Of a DNA stretch of 64,000 nucleotides, positions 25,309-38,800 are shown one piece after another (positions within the stretch are counted from its first letter, which is position 1; each line of letters starts with the position of its first letter). Source of the stretch: Neurospora intermedia (Eukaryota; Ascomycota; Sordariomycetes; Sordariales; Sordariaceae); NCBI GenBank assembly GCA_037102815.1, contig BTPP01000003.1:5332001-5396000 (forward strand), given 5' to 3'. Made by a program: the position numbers and the translations under genes. The notes below the pieces were generated by a model, which had not been told where the DNA came from, made no database searches, and worked only from the letters and a program-made list of their open reading frames with translations.

Positions 25309-28300
25309 GTCTGACTGACTATTGGTTGGTCTGGGCAGGGAGAGGGGATGGAGAGCGAGAGGGGAAGGGGGAAGGAAGGTGATGATGATTTGTAATTCTA
25401 TGTAGAATGAAGCCTCAATGATACCATTTTGAAGTATGCCTTCTTTCCAAGTTTCCATTGTATTCGACTGCTCGAAGTGAGCTGCTGGGTGTGGTTGTTG
25501 GGATCATGCTGCTGCGTGATGTACATTTACGGGAGCTTTCAAGATCTTATATCCCTTCCATTTTTCTTCCTCCTTTGCGCCACCAGGGTAGCATGTTTCG
25601 CGATCCAGGCAAAGTAGTTCAAGAGAGGAGCCATCTACAAAAAAGGTCAGATAAGTACCCCAACTGTGTATGTCCAAAGTTCCAACTCGTATCAGCTTTT
25701 CTTCTTCTCCCTGCCACAATGAGGTTATCTTGGCGGGCCTGTGCTGGGAAGCAAAATCCGGGATAAATGGAATTGGATGAGATGGGGATAGACGGCACGA
25801 GATATATCAATCAGTTCGTTCAATCCCAACGATCTCGTCGGGTCGAGCAGGCAGTTCTCATCCGAAGAGTTGAGTTTCGAAGTGACTTGGGAACGGAAGT
25901 GTGATTGGATTTTTTTCTTCTTCTTTTGTGTATTTTTTGGAAAAAAAAAAATTTTTTTTTTGAAAAATCAAAAGGGAAAAAAGAAGGAAAGTCAAGAGAC
26001 GTTCGTTGTTTGTCTAAAGGTACGTATGGAGAAGCAAGCTGTGACGCGATTTTGGAGGGTTTCTTGAAGAGTCCCTGGAGAGTACTTGAAGAGATTTTGA
26101 AGTGTTTTTGAAGAGTGCTTGAAGAGATCTTGAAGAGTCCCTGGAAAGTCCCTAGAGAGACCTTGAAGAGACGAAGAGTACTTGAAGAGTTCTTGCCCTA
26201 TAATGCAAGGTAGTTTATGCAGAACCCGCGATGTCTCGTCCCAGTGTTGAACTACAACCAATTTCATTCCTTCCGCTCTCTGCCTACTTATTCTTGAGAT
26301 CTTCTCTTTGCGAAGACTGATGGTCGTACGGGAGATCAAAACTTCTTACCATCACGTCTTTCTTTCTTTCTTTCCAACCCTACCTAGTCTCGTACTTACT
26401 TACTCTTCTTTTTTTCTTCCCGCCCGTAGGCACTCATCAGTCTTGTCTGCCCTAAGGGTGTTTCTTCTCTTTCGCGAAGTGCCTCGTCGTATAATCAGGC
26501 GCAAAGGAAATGTTTCGACAGCCGACACCGGGAGCTTCTTTTCTAAAACTTACCGGTTGCCTGCGGTGAGTACATATGGAAGTGAACTGTCTGTATTTGC
26601 CCTTGACCGAATCCGAAAAAACACATGTTGCATGTGTGTACGCTGCCTATGTGCTGCCATGTGCTGCCGTGTGTCTCGGTAGGCTAGGTATCTCGGTAGG
26701 CTATGCTATGCAAGCTTGCCACTGCGGTTGGTGCAGTACCTATGTAGTGTACCTACGTTTAGTACGTTGCATGGTTGATGCAAGGTATGATGTGGTCTCG
26801 GACAATTGGTGTCAGAAGGTGGGTTAGTACGCATTTGCAGTTGTGAAGATGGTGAGCACGGTGAGATCAGTGGACCGGTGAGGTTGGTCATGTCGAAGGG
26901 TCGGTACGTAACAGAAGTTCGGTAATTGTGGAGCCTCCCGCCTTCCGCGTCCCGACCGGCCGGAGTCCGGGCCTTGAGCCTGTCTGTATGTCAACGCCCG
27001 TTTCAGGTTTCCTCCCAGGTACCAGACCGGACGGCTATTGTCTCGTGAGTAATTCGAAAAGTGCTGGTTCCTGGATCGGAGGTGACTAATTGATGATTTA
27101 GGCGCAGGCGGCCCCTCTCCGGGAACCGACACCCGTCGAGGTTGGTTGGGTTCGAAGTATTTCTTAAGAATTCCGGATTTTAAGCCGACGACTTCCAGTC
27201 CGCTGGTACACTGCTTCCGAGCCCGGAGGAGCTTCTTATGTCCGGTCTACGGCAATAATCGGACATTGTCATAGTGTACCAATCGACGTCCATCGCCGAT
27301 AACTTGCCTCGAGGTTGCATAGTGTACACTACTACGGTAAAGGTTCAAGGTGGGAAGTAATGTATTTGCCTTTCTCGTGATGATCGCAGGTGATCACCAC
27401 CTCGCGATTGGCGAGAACCTTGAGAGGCACGATGTTCCTGGCAGGCAAGAGGCAAGCTTGGTCTGACCTTGTCAAGTTTACTGTACCCCGTCGTGCCCGT
27501 CAAGCCCGTATCCAAATATGGACCTTATTCGGGCCTGGGGAAGTTTTTGGGCTTCATGGTTTGGCGTTCCATACAGAGGTCCATTCCTATTTTGGGTCAC
27601 GGTCAGGTCAGAAGGGTCTATGATTGGACTGGACTTGGGTCACTACGTATGATTGATCCCTGTCTTGTCTCTGTCTTTCTGCTTTGTTTGGATTGTCGCT
27701 GTTTAAATCGTGTAAGTTCGGAGTCGCGAACTTCTCGTGACTAGACATGGACGACGTGGGTCGGAAAGAGTCGGTAAAGTGTCTGTGAACCCTGTTCTCC
27801 CCACACCCGAAAGGAGTCGACCTCGGCTCTGCGCCGGCAGATCGGAGACAAACCCAAAACATGGGGATGCATTCCCGTTGGTCGTCCAGTGGTTTGTCCC
27901 CTGGACACACCCAGTGGCCAGTCGAGTGATAGCCAGTGGCACTCTTTTTGAGCCCCGGATGGATGGCGGGGCAAGTCGCCGGGCCTGGGGAAGAAGTTCC
28001 CTTGCAAGGTACGCGGAACAGTGGACGAAACAAAGCGTCTCCAAGCCAAGAGAAAGCTTGTCGAAAGCGAAGCAGGGGAGACTTGGAGCACAGGTATCGA
28101 GCAAACAGGGGAGCCTAGAAAAAGAAATGGGAGAAAGCTGGACTTGATCTCGTCAGCTGACCTCTTGATTGGTGTCATTCTTAACGATATCGGAGCCGGG
28201 TATTTTGTTGAGGTTGATGGAAATAAGGACTGAATGTCGTTGAATGTAACTCAAGGCCTGAAGCCCTGAACTTCAATGTTTGGTTTGTAAGCAGAGAGAG

Positions 28301-29681
28301 ACGAGAAACCCAGAAATTTATTACCTATGAGTTGAGAAAGAGATCAAGTTGATAAGAATTGATAAAGCGAGCGAGTCTTCCTTCTTCGGGTATGGAGCTC
28401 ACCAGTCCCGCGTTAAAGCGTGACTGCAGGCCGCCGTAGTCCCCCACAAAGTTCTGGGTGATTTTGGCGGGCGGACCCCGCTCACATGGCGGGGTTGGCC
28501 GGTAAGGTACCAGGGTACATACCTCATTTCCCCTTCGTACCGATGACCTCACAGCCGGGACTGCAGTGGAAATGTACATACCGTACGGTAGCCGTCACAT
28601 GTCAGAGTCGATTACCCCGACATTCATTACATACTTGCAGCTTTCATCCTTTGTAAGTTTGGATACAAGTCAAACAGAGGGATGAATGACTTCGCTTGAA
28701 GCTCAAGACATCCATTGGAAGTCAAATGGACAGAGTGATGGAAAAGGCAACACCTAATACATAGTGATAACCACCCCGCCTTCAATACTTTGTGAAAGCC
28801 GCCTTTTGGCGAGGAGTGGATGCAGGACAACAACAAACCACCCACCTGGGCTCTGCTGGAGACATGGAGAAAGTACAATCAGATGGAGACTCGACTTACA
28901 CCGGTATGGTATGTTACAGAAGGTGGACATTTCATAAAGGATGAGCATCGATTTGCCTTCCAGGGTACCATCGTACCTAGACCGGGACAAACCGCGAAGA
29001 GCCACATGGGAGGCTGCCCCTAGCCCGAGGCAGGTATCTCGAGATGCGAGCTGATAAGGACAACAGCAAAAGAGGCAAGATATGATTAACAGTCGGTAAC
29101 ACAACCCCGCCAAGGGGGCTCCATCAAGCAGACCAAAGACCACGCGCTGGTGCTATTGCCGAGCCATCGACAAGATGCATGGCCCCGGTTCTTTTCGTCA
29201 TGTCTCGTTAGGACGGCGTTAGTGTAAACCGCTCGATAGACGGACATCAATTGGATCCAGAAACCGAGTTGCCTAGGTGAGTGACTCAAGCCCAGATGGG
29301 AAGTGGGTTGAAAGGCATGGGATCTTCACGAGACCCCTTCAAGCTATCAATTCCTCCAGACAGATAAACAGACTCCTCTCCCCTTCCTCCATCTAGGTCC
29401 CTCTTCTCTCTTCACTGTCCCAAGTTATCATTCCTATCCATACCCCATTCATCCAATCTACTTGCCCCTCCACCATCTCCTCCGGCAAACATCATCCTCT
29501 CTTCACATCCTCGGCACTTTTCGGTAGCACGGGTTCTTCTTAGTTCGTATGTTTGCTCTTGACATTACTTATTAACTCTTTGCTCTGAACTTGATTGCTG
29601 ACTTTCTGACCTCTTTCCTTGAAGAACGATTTCATACTATCAGCATTTTCTTTTACAAAGATACCCACCACATATTTCACA
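25309..29681. other. Intergenic DNA between fumarase and malate synthase
   Basis: About 4.4 kb with the fumarase 3' UTR at the left and the malate synthase promoter at the right. Contents: A/T homopolymer runs near 25936-25960, the 11-bp-periodic array at 26065-26190, and CATAGTGTAC repeats near 27271 and 27320. The CT-rich stretch at about 29345-29520 probably belongs to the malate synthase leader. A CTCCAC site near 29470 fits the CreA/Mig1 consensus SYGGRG on the minus strand; such sites occur often by chance. No ORF with a recognisable domain is present. Confidence 0.55.
26065..26190. repeat. 11-bp-periodic tandem array of TTGAAGAG
   Basis: TTGAAGAG occurs exactly at 26065, 26087, 26109, 26120, 26131, 26164 and 26183, with a one-base variant (TTGAAGTG) at 26098. 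Successive spacings are 22, 11, 11, 11, 11, 33 and 19 bp. All but the last are multiples of 11. Between copies, GTCCCTGGA-like spacers also repeat. Read on the minus strand the array forms 11-residue repeats (for example LFKHSSKTLQN, LFKYSPGTLQE), an effect of the 33-bp higher-order unit. It lies about 750 bp after the fumarase stop. It is probably a degenerate minisatellite. Confidence 0.8.
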
Positions 29682-31378
29682 ATGGCTTCCGTCGAGACTC
29701 TTCTCCAGGGCGTCACCATCAGCGGCCCCATTGAGGAGCACCAGAGGAAGATCCTGACTCCCCAGGCCCTCTCCTTCGTCGCCCTCCTCCACCGTTCCTT
29801 CAACCAGACCCGCAAGAACCTCCTCGAGCGCCGTCAGCTCCGCCAGGCCGAGATCGACCGCGGTGTCCTCCCCGACTTCCTCCCCGAGACCAAGCACATC
29901 CGTGAGAACCCCACATGGAAGGGTGCGCCTCCCGCTCCCGGTCTCGTCGACCGCCGCGTCGAGATCACCGGTCCCACCGATCGCAAGATGGTCGTCAACG
30001 CTCTCAACTCCGATGTCTACACCTACATGGCCGATTTCGAGGACTCCAGCGCCCCTACCTGGGCCAACATGGTCAACGGCCAGGTGAACCTCTACGATGC
30101 CATCCGTCGCCAGATCGACTTCAAGCAGGGCCCCAAGGAGTATAAGCTCCGCACCGACAGGACTCTTCCCACTCTCATCGTCCGCCCTCGTGGCTGGCAC
30201 CTTGAGGAGAAGCATGTCACCATTGACGGCGAGCCCGTCAGCGGTTCGCTTTTCGACTTCGGTCTTTACTTCTTCCACAACGCCAAGGAGCTCGTCCAGC
30301 GCGGCTTCGGCCCCTACTTCTACCTCCCCAAGATGGAGTCTCACCTTGAGGCCCGTCTGTGGAACGACGCCTTCAACCTCGCCCAGGACTACGTTGGCCT
30401 TCCCCGCGGCACCATCCGTGGTACCGTCCTGATCGAGACCATTCTCGCCGCCTTCGAGATGGACGAGATCATCTACGAGCTCCGCGAGCACTCCTCTGGT
30501 CTTAACTGCGGCCGTTGGGATTACATCTTCTCCACCATCAAGAAGTTCCGCAACCACTCCTCCTTCGTTCTGCCCGACCGCTCCTGCGTCACCATGACCG
30601 TCCCCTTCATGGACGCCTACGTCAAGCTCCTCATCCAGACCTGCCACAAGCGCGGTGTCCACGCTATGGGCGGCATGGCTGCTCAGATTCCCATCAAGGA
30701 CGACAAGGCCGCCAATGACAAGGCCATGGAGGGTGTCCGCGCCGACAAGCTCCGCGAGGCCCGTGCCGGCCACGACGGTACTTGGGTTGCTCACCCCGCC
30801 CTTGCCAGCATTGCTCTTGAGGTCTTCAACAAGCACATGCCTACCCCCAACCAGCTTTTCAACCGCCGTGAGGACGTCAAGATTGGCCAGCAGGATCTGC
30901 TCAACATGAACGTTCCCGGCTCGATCACCGAGGAGGGTATCCGCAAGAACCTCAACATTGGTCTCGGTTACATGGAGGCCTGGATCCGTGGTGTCGGTTG
31001 CGTCCCCATCAACTACCTCATGTACGTATATCCTTTCTCCCCCGTCTCCTTAGCATCCATCATGACCATCATACTAACAACCACAACAGGGAGGATGCCG
31101 CCACCGCCGAGGTTTCCCGCTCCCAGCTCTGGCAGTGGGTCAAGCACGGCGTCACCACCGCCGAGGGCAAGCGCGTCGACAAGTCGTACGCCCTCAAGCT
31201 TCTCAAGGAGCAGACCGATGAGCTCGCCTCTAAGGCTCCCCAGGGCAACAAGTTCAACCTTGCCGCTCAGTACTTCGCCACCCAGGTGACTGGCGAGGAC
31301 TATGCCGACTTCTTGACCTCGCTGCTTTACAACGAGATTACCAGCGCTGGTAACTCGTTGCCTGCTTCCAAGCTCTAA
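29682..31378 (+). CDS. acu-9: Malate synthase, glyoxylate cycle
   Basis: Condenses glyoxylate and acetyl-CoA to malate in the glyoxylate bypass, needed for growth on acetate or fatty acids. Two exons (29682-31021, 31090-31378; 68-nt intron with CTAAC branch point) give 542 residues, the length I recall for Neurospora ACU-9. The PROSITE-type signature [16 protein letters not shown] is at 268-283, the catalytic-barrel stretch [11 protein letters not shown] near 168-178 and the IET glutamate at 252. The protein ends in SKL, the canonical PTS1 peroxisome signal, so the enzyme should be peroxisomal or glyoxysomal. The ATG at 29682 is preceded by TCACA; the frame upstream has only non-ATG starts. 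Codons end almost always in C. Acetate induction and glucose repression are known for the family and not shown here. Confidence 0.98.
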
Positions 31379-32790
31379 ATGCTGAGCTTGGGATAGAAGG
31401 TGCACGACGATAATAGGGGTGGAACGGGAAAAGCAAAATTGTACGGACATCAAAGTACGATGGATGACATGAGGGTGCTGTGATGATGATGAGCGATATG
31501 GATTTTTCTTATGATCTTACTTTTCTTTGGGGTTCCGGATATATCACATCATATCAGTTCAGGCTTTCTGTTTTTTGGTCGTTTTTACCTTGGGAAATTG
31601 AAATTTTACCCTAAGTCCTCTCGTGTCCAAGTGTCTATACAATCATTACCCCCAATCGAGCATGCGCCTGATAATGCATAACAACCCATAGATGCCCACA
31701 GCTGGCCGTCCGTGGGTACATATTCAGTTTGGACAACTGCATAACCGCCGCCCACTTACATGTCAGAGCCCTTGCCAAATAGGTGCATATATGCATTTAT
31801 TGGCACCTCTTCTTAGGGAGCCATTAGAGTCTAGGTAACAGCTGAACCAACCCCCACTACTTAGTTGTGTTTCCCCTAGTCTTATGTGAGTGTCAGCCCC
31901 CTTCGTCGGCCTTTGAGAAACAAAACAAAATACCGTGAGGTACCTAATAGTGATGATCGAGTCCAGTGGAGCTTGTAGCTGAGGTGAAGTGAAGCAAAAC
32001 GACGGAGGGAGCAAGAATTTACCTGTATATCCAGGAGGTTCTCCCACAACGACTGACGGGAGTTGATACCGGCGACGGATTACTTATCGACTCTACTTAG
32101 TGTAGGCAAAAAAAATAGTGAACGCAAGACCGGACCGCGGCGGGCAAGTATGAAGCCGAGGGATGCGAACATTCGTTTCATCCTACTTCTAGTTTGTTCC
32201 TTCTCTTGAACTGTTCCTACCTAGGACGCCCCTTCCTGTTCAAAGAAAAAGTTCAGTTCAATTTCGCATCGTTCGTTCTTTCCCCTTTTCATTTCTTTAG
32301 CCTGAACGCGGATCTTGTCCCTTCATGCGTCCCGTTTTTTTTTTCTTTCTTTTTTTTAGTTTCTTTCTTTTTTTTTTCGCACTCCTCCCCTCTCTTCCTG
32401 ATTACCTCTACGTGTGGTATCCTACAGTAATGTCTACAAGCCAGCCAGGTATACTCAGGTGTCCTGTCATGGTCTGGTCTTAATCTGGATTTGCTATCGA
32501 GACCCAGGCCATACATAGGCCGGATGAGGACTGGTACTGTAGGGTTAGTTATCTACGATGTATTAAAATTGAAATGGGTTGTTGAACGGGGAGGATGAAA
32601 GTACCTACTCAGGAAATGGGGCAAGATGAGATGGATTGGACACATCACGCCGAAAAAAAAAAAGTGATAATGAAGTGAAGACAAGAGAGAGAAAGGACTG
32701 AGAAGAATGGTAGTATCGACGACCCGGCGGGGGTAGTAGGGAAATGAATGTGAATGAGGAACCTACAAGTAAGGAATAAAGAGAGGCACC

Positions 32791-32834
<44 letters not shown>

Positions 32835-35800
32835 ATGACAACGTAACTGATGAGTCGTAGCGTAGGTCGCCCGGTTAGTGCAATGAGAGTATTGAAGTGA
32901 GGCAATGTGGAGGGGTGAGTGAGAGATGGGCGTATGATTTGTATAAGAGATGGATGATGGGTGGATGGATGGATGGCAATAGCCGCTTCTTTATCGTCAT
33001 CTGACATTTGGTGTTTAGAACTCCCGAAAGCCGCAGTCGCGATGGGAACATGGTTGTTCTATAACTCTCTGTCTCTTTGCTGTGTTATACCGTCCTCGTT
33101 ACTCGTCGTCTATAATGGAAGTGTCGAATTTTTTTTTTCGGGTATCCTTTTCTTGTTCCTCATCGGGTCGTCCTCTTCCATCTCTTTCACCTCCATCTTT
33201 TCTTCTTGGCTGTCTGGAATTTTTGTACGCGATGCTTTCATGTCTGATTTCTTTTTCTTTACTGACCCCAATTCAAACGAGTCGTCTTGGGAAACCCTTG
33301 TGTTTCTCGTGTGCATCGACTTCTTCGCCGCCAGCTGAGATTAGAGTACGATGAAGTATCCAATTGAAGTGTTTCTTTTCGTCTTCGTCATCCCCTTGAC
33401 TAAACATCACTTACACCAAGTGAAGAAGGCATGAACTCCGGGGAAATGAAACTCTTTTCCTCACGTTCCCTCCAAACCAGTCCGTTCGTCAATTCCCATA
33501 CCGACGTGTTCCATTAGCAGTTACGTACATCCCGCACCGTAAAAGTGTTATTTACAGGTGCGCTGTAAGACTTCAGTCCATGGTGTCTTCCCCCATTATT
33601 CGAGCACCTTTTTTGACCTCTCGTTTTCAACATGGCCGTGACACCGTTCAACCAACCGACCGGTAGACATCGATGTCGGTCCCCCTTTACTTGGCAGTCA
33701 GTCACTCACGCAATTCACTTCCGCGTTTGTCTACCAACGAGAATGGAATCCAACCAACGGCATTGACTGCAGTGCAAAGAGTGAGAGAAGAAGTGAGTCC
33801 GAAGTGAACCGATAATATCCTGCCCCGAAAAGGGCGAAAAAGGGGGAAGCCAGGAAGAAGGTTGAGTATGACAAACGCAGGTACCCGTCAACTGGGGTTT
33901 GTGTCTTCAGCCGCCGCCGATTTTGTCAGTCTGCTGCCATTGACTGTTCCTTTGCGTTTTCGACCTTATGCTTGTGTCCGCTGTGACATCCTGTTGCTTT
34001 TTTTGTGTTGTGATGAGTTAGCGCACGAACAATCAGTTATTATCGTGACATTGTTACCAATGCAATTCGTCTTTTTTTTTTCTTTTTTTTTTCTTACGAA
34101 GTTGGTTCTCTGCAGCTTGACACCAAGCCGTGGCAGGCTATTGTTGGTGCATAGCCAATGCGTATGAGAGACCTGACGTTCGGAAGCGCAATTGATATGC
34201 AATATTACTTTCCACCCCCGGTATAATAGACGTTTTATGGCTGCCGAAAATACTGTCTGTTTTCATCGATGTCCGCGAATGCACACCTTCAGCTGGCAAG
34301 GATGTCGAGCCGGGATGGGAGGTTTACTTGACTTTGTGTGTCCCTGTCTCTTTTTGTGCGACCCTGATCCTCTCCCTTTTCGGTCAGTAGACCAAATTGA
34401 GAGATCTCTCTCACCCAAGCATGGGTCATGGTGGGTGTGGCGTGGGGGAGAAAAAGGGTGATAAGGTAAATATCCGTGTGACCTTGTTTTCCCCAGTTTG
34501 TCCGTTCTGTTATATGTGCGTAGTTGCAGTATGCGATCATGGAGTGGGTGCAAATCCTTGACTTGAAGACGGAGCAAACTGAACCCCACTGCGTTTGTTT
34601 GCTAATTTCTTCCGAAAATAGGAGATGATGCGTCTCATCGACCTCATTGAGCAGTGAGAAATGGAGTGAAGAACAGGGAAGCAAGGGGAAAAAGAAGGTG
34701 GAAATTGAAAGAGCCCCGAGACAAGTCTTGGTTATCTTTCCGACTTGTGCAAGTATCTGTCCGGTTGGGGCTTGTAAAGGTACTTATGGCGACAATTTTC
34801 AGAGCACCATGTTTCCAGTGAGCATTAAAATGATGACGACGATAGTGATGGAGTCCCCTTCTTTGCTGTTTGGTAAGTACCTTCAGCCAGATTTGTCAAG
34901 TTGAAGTGAGTCCGTGTAACGCGAAACGAGTGTATTCTGAACCACCGAGAGTGCCGTCCGACGTACGAATAGACCAGCATGAATTCCTATACGAGGATCG
35001 TGTCTAGGTTTGCTCAGTAAAAATAGCGGTTCTGTTTTCTCGAAGGGAATTATCATGAGACATGTGTTCAGCCTAGGTCACCTTGCGCCATCATCATTAT
35101 CATCGAGATTTGGAGTAGATCGGGAACTTTCCGAACCGAACGAAATGCGGCCATCTGAAGAAGAGTCGTGAGAGTCTGAGTGTCTTTGAAGATGGATGTT
35201 CTAGACCTTTCGGAGCGTCCGAGCCGTGTCGGAACTATGTTTTTGAGCAAGTCCTGGATTGGTATGGTCTCCGACTGGATGAATCATGCCGTTGAGGACA
35301 AAGGCGCGTAGAGACCAGCCACCGACGGTTTCGAGGGTGATGGTAGTGTGTAGGGAGAAGAGGGCGGATTGGTCAAGAAGCGGTTAGGGTTAAGCTTTGG
35401 GTCATGAGTGATTGATCGACGCATGGGTTGTCACCTTTTGGGTCGGTGATGGCCAGATCCAGAATGTTGTTGAGGGGAAGAAGGGAACTGAAAGCGCTGA
35501 AGATGGAGTCGATGAAGAAAGAGGCTGACGGAGTGTAGGAGTCAGTGAGATTCAGCCACCTAGGTCGGGCAGGTCCCGCGGAGGCATCATCTGGGTTCTC
35601 TGCCGTGCCATGCAGTGGGCCGTCCATGAGTGGTGAACTTTTTTTAATTTTAATTTCCTGAGTGACCTCTATTTGTCGTTGATATCTGCTTGAACGGCAG
35701 GCGCGCATGAGTGCCGTGGTTTTTTTGCAGAGACTCGCTGCGGGCTGCAATTTGGCGTTTTGGCAGGTGCCGGTGATTTGGAGGAGATGGAAGGACGAGT

Positions 35801-38800
35801 TCGGGAAGGCGCCTCCCGTCGCCATCCCGCAGTTTTGTGACCAGGTACCGCCCTATCAAATGAAGGCACAGATAAGGGGGGGTTTTGTCGGTGTTCCTGT
35901 TAGTACAGTTCATCTCCTGGGGCTTCAGGATCCACTCATCACCACGCATCGATCGCACCACACCTGACACCCACCGACCGACCAGCACCCAACGTCCAGT
36001 CCACCGCACTTTTTGGATTTGATGATGGACACTCTGCTTTTCTCAGTTTTCTCCTCTCTTTCAATTCAACGTCACTTCGGACATCCGACAGTTCGACTTC
36101 TGTTTCGGTGACCGCTCCGATCCCAACTCCACCAATGGCATGTCGGACACTTCTCGCTGCCTTTGTTGGCATTGTCGTCGTATCGGCTCCCAATAAGACA
36201 CGCAACCCGACGTGACGGATGCGATTCAAAGCGATGCCCCCCCTCCTTCACTCGGCGAATCAATGCCATCCCTTCAATTAGCAGCTTATGAGCAGCCTAT
36301 GACCGACCGTCTTTGAGGTCGTTGTGCAGGTACAAGTGCTAGACCACTTGGTAGAGTCGCACACGGGTCGAGATGGTACGCAACATCTCGAACTGACAGC
36401 TCCCAAATCCCTCCGGTGCTGGTGACACTGACTGCTAACACCCGACGGTTTGGTGCAGGCGTCTTTCTCTCCGAACCTCTCCTCATTTCTCTCCTTCTCC
36501 TTGGTACTGTAGACAACATGTCCCGCTGGTTGGCCGCTTTCGCTCCGTCCTGCGAGACAGCAACGGACAGAAAAGAGCCCAAGGGAAGTCTGGTGCCGCT
36601 GCCGCTGCCGCCAGCATGGGAGGCTTCCGGTCGAGGCTTCCACGACTATTCTTTCCGTGGCGGCACCGTCAACCGGCACCGTCAACGCTCACCGGGCTTG
36701 CTCCAGTCACTTTGCTCAGCTGCATCCCTTCCCTTGCCTTGGACATGGCATGCCTACCATACTTTTGCAATATACACTGCACCCAGCGTTCAATGGCAGT
36801 GCGGCTCAACCCACACTGTCACAGCTGTCTTGCTCAAATTCCGAAAGCTTGCAGACCATTATTGAGACTTCTCATTCCTTTTCCGTACTCTGAATTTCGG
36901 TATCCTCCGGCCTGTCGTATCAGGAAATTGCCTCTTTTCTGTCCCACGAGGCACATCGTCATGTCGGGAAAAAATGAGACTTCAGAGCGCGCTTTTTTGG
37001 GGTTTGGGCGTGACCATCGTCGACGGGATGGTCCTGCTACCACATGCTCGATAATCTCGCTGGCGCATCGTGGCTTGCTGCACCTTGCCTTGTCCAAGAA
37101 CGCCCACAAGCAAGCCAGCGAGCCAGCCCCATGGGTCGTGGCCCTCCTTGGATGCCCACGGTGCCATTTCAACGCCTTGTCCGAGAGATGCGGCTTAACG
37201 ATGATAGCGCCACTGCGCCTATTCAGTATTTCACTGGCAGACGAATACCCTCCGACAGCCGAGAGAAGCTGCCTCAACATGAAAATGTCATCTTTTGACG
37301 GCAAATCTTGAGAGATCGGGTCCCTTACCCAGCATTTCAACTCTGCCAGTCCAGCCTACCTAGCCCCAACCAAATTGCATCATCTCCTATGTTGTCTCCA
37401 CCGTCAGCATGCCGCTTGGGTTGCAAACTTCAGAGTGCTCCTTTCTCTAGCTTAATGTTCACTTCGCAAGGAGCATATTCGGGCCTTACTACAGTTGGTC
37501 CAACCCTCTCATTCGCTTTCCCGACCATTGTTTGTTCGGCAGCAGTCCCTAGGTGGCATTCACGTTTGACTTTGATCTTGATGGTGACAATCACGGGTCA
37601 CGGCACGGTCTATCGACAGCCAAATGCTTGGCTCGACTATTATCGTGGGCAGTCCTTGTACGGTGTGCACACTGGTCCTGGCAGTAGCCATGGAGACACG
37701 GTCTTACACTAGTGCATCACCGTTTACCACGTAACCGGAGCGTACTGTGTAGAATCGCCAAGGGTTCCGAGATCACACCAGGGGCGCCTCTCTATGAAGC
37801 CTGTCTGAGCAAGTCGGTAGGCAGCAATCCGTCCTTCACTGTGTGTTACTTGGCAAAAATAACACTGAGAGCAAGCATACCCGCCTGGGCTGGGGTCGAT
37901 TTCCGCGAGGTTCCAGCTATCGGAGTGATGTGCTGTGTAATGTAGAGGGACGGCTGCATCGAGGGCAACAATGGTAGCCATTTGCGTAACCTGGCATTCT
38001 GATCCCCAGCACTGGAACGTACCAGGTACTCCGCATGTCATAGTTCCCCGCCGGAACCTTGTTTGCTGTTCTCCTGCTACCAGCGCCGGGTTATGATTCG
38101 ACCTTGTACGCCCGGCTTCAATCCAGCTTTTTGTGGTACAAGCGTGACACAAAAAAGAAAAGAAGGCTTGGGTATTGTGCAGACCCGGTACAGCTGGGAA
38201 AGGGATTATCCCAATATTGACACACTCGCACGCTTCGTTGCTGGAGAGGACCACCCTCACCGGCCAATACCATACAACAAACATCTGAAAGGATCACGGG
38301 CGATGACTGGCCATGAGTCTCCCTTCTCGTCAAAAATTCCCCCATTCTGAAAAGATAACGCCCAATGATACTCTGTCCTTCCTCCTCTCAACCCATCCTT
38401 TCACCGATCCGGCCATCTGTCAGGTGCGACCATTTCGTCAGAGAGCACATTCCGCACAAAAAAAGAACTTTTCTTTTGTCATTCCGCGCTCTGTGGAGAC
38501 AGATTACGGAACCTGGAACGGAACATGCCATACGGGGTACCCTGTGCTCCGTACACACACACCCATTTCATCTTACCGGGCCCTTTGGGATGGCAATCGA
38601 TGATTCTGCGGGGAATGGCTATCAAAGCTTGAGTAACATCCACCGACATTTGGGGCTGCTTGTCCGTCCCGGGACTCTGTATAGCCCCTGCATTGTGGAA
38701 GCAAGCCCGCAGGCACTTTTTGTCAACGATCGCCTTCATTACCAGACCTGGCTCAGCCTTTCCAAAGTTTTCCTCGATACTGGCATGGGCGATACGACGA

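Noticed and set aside
23725-25458. 577-codon minus-strand open frame across fumarase
   Set aside because: It is antisense to a certain gene. The C-ending codons of fumarase leave the opposite strand free of stops, and the peptide is a low-complexity Leu/Gly/Val/Glu mix.
29640-30836. 398-codon minus-strand open frame across malate synthase
   Set aside because: Same cause: codon bias of the sense gene. No domain is visible.
36616-37311. 231-codon plus-strand frame
   Set aside because: Composition looks non-coding (scattered Cys, Trp and His), with overlapping frames on both strands and no domain.
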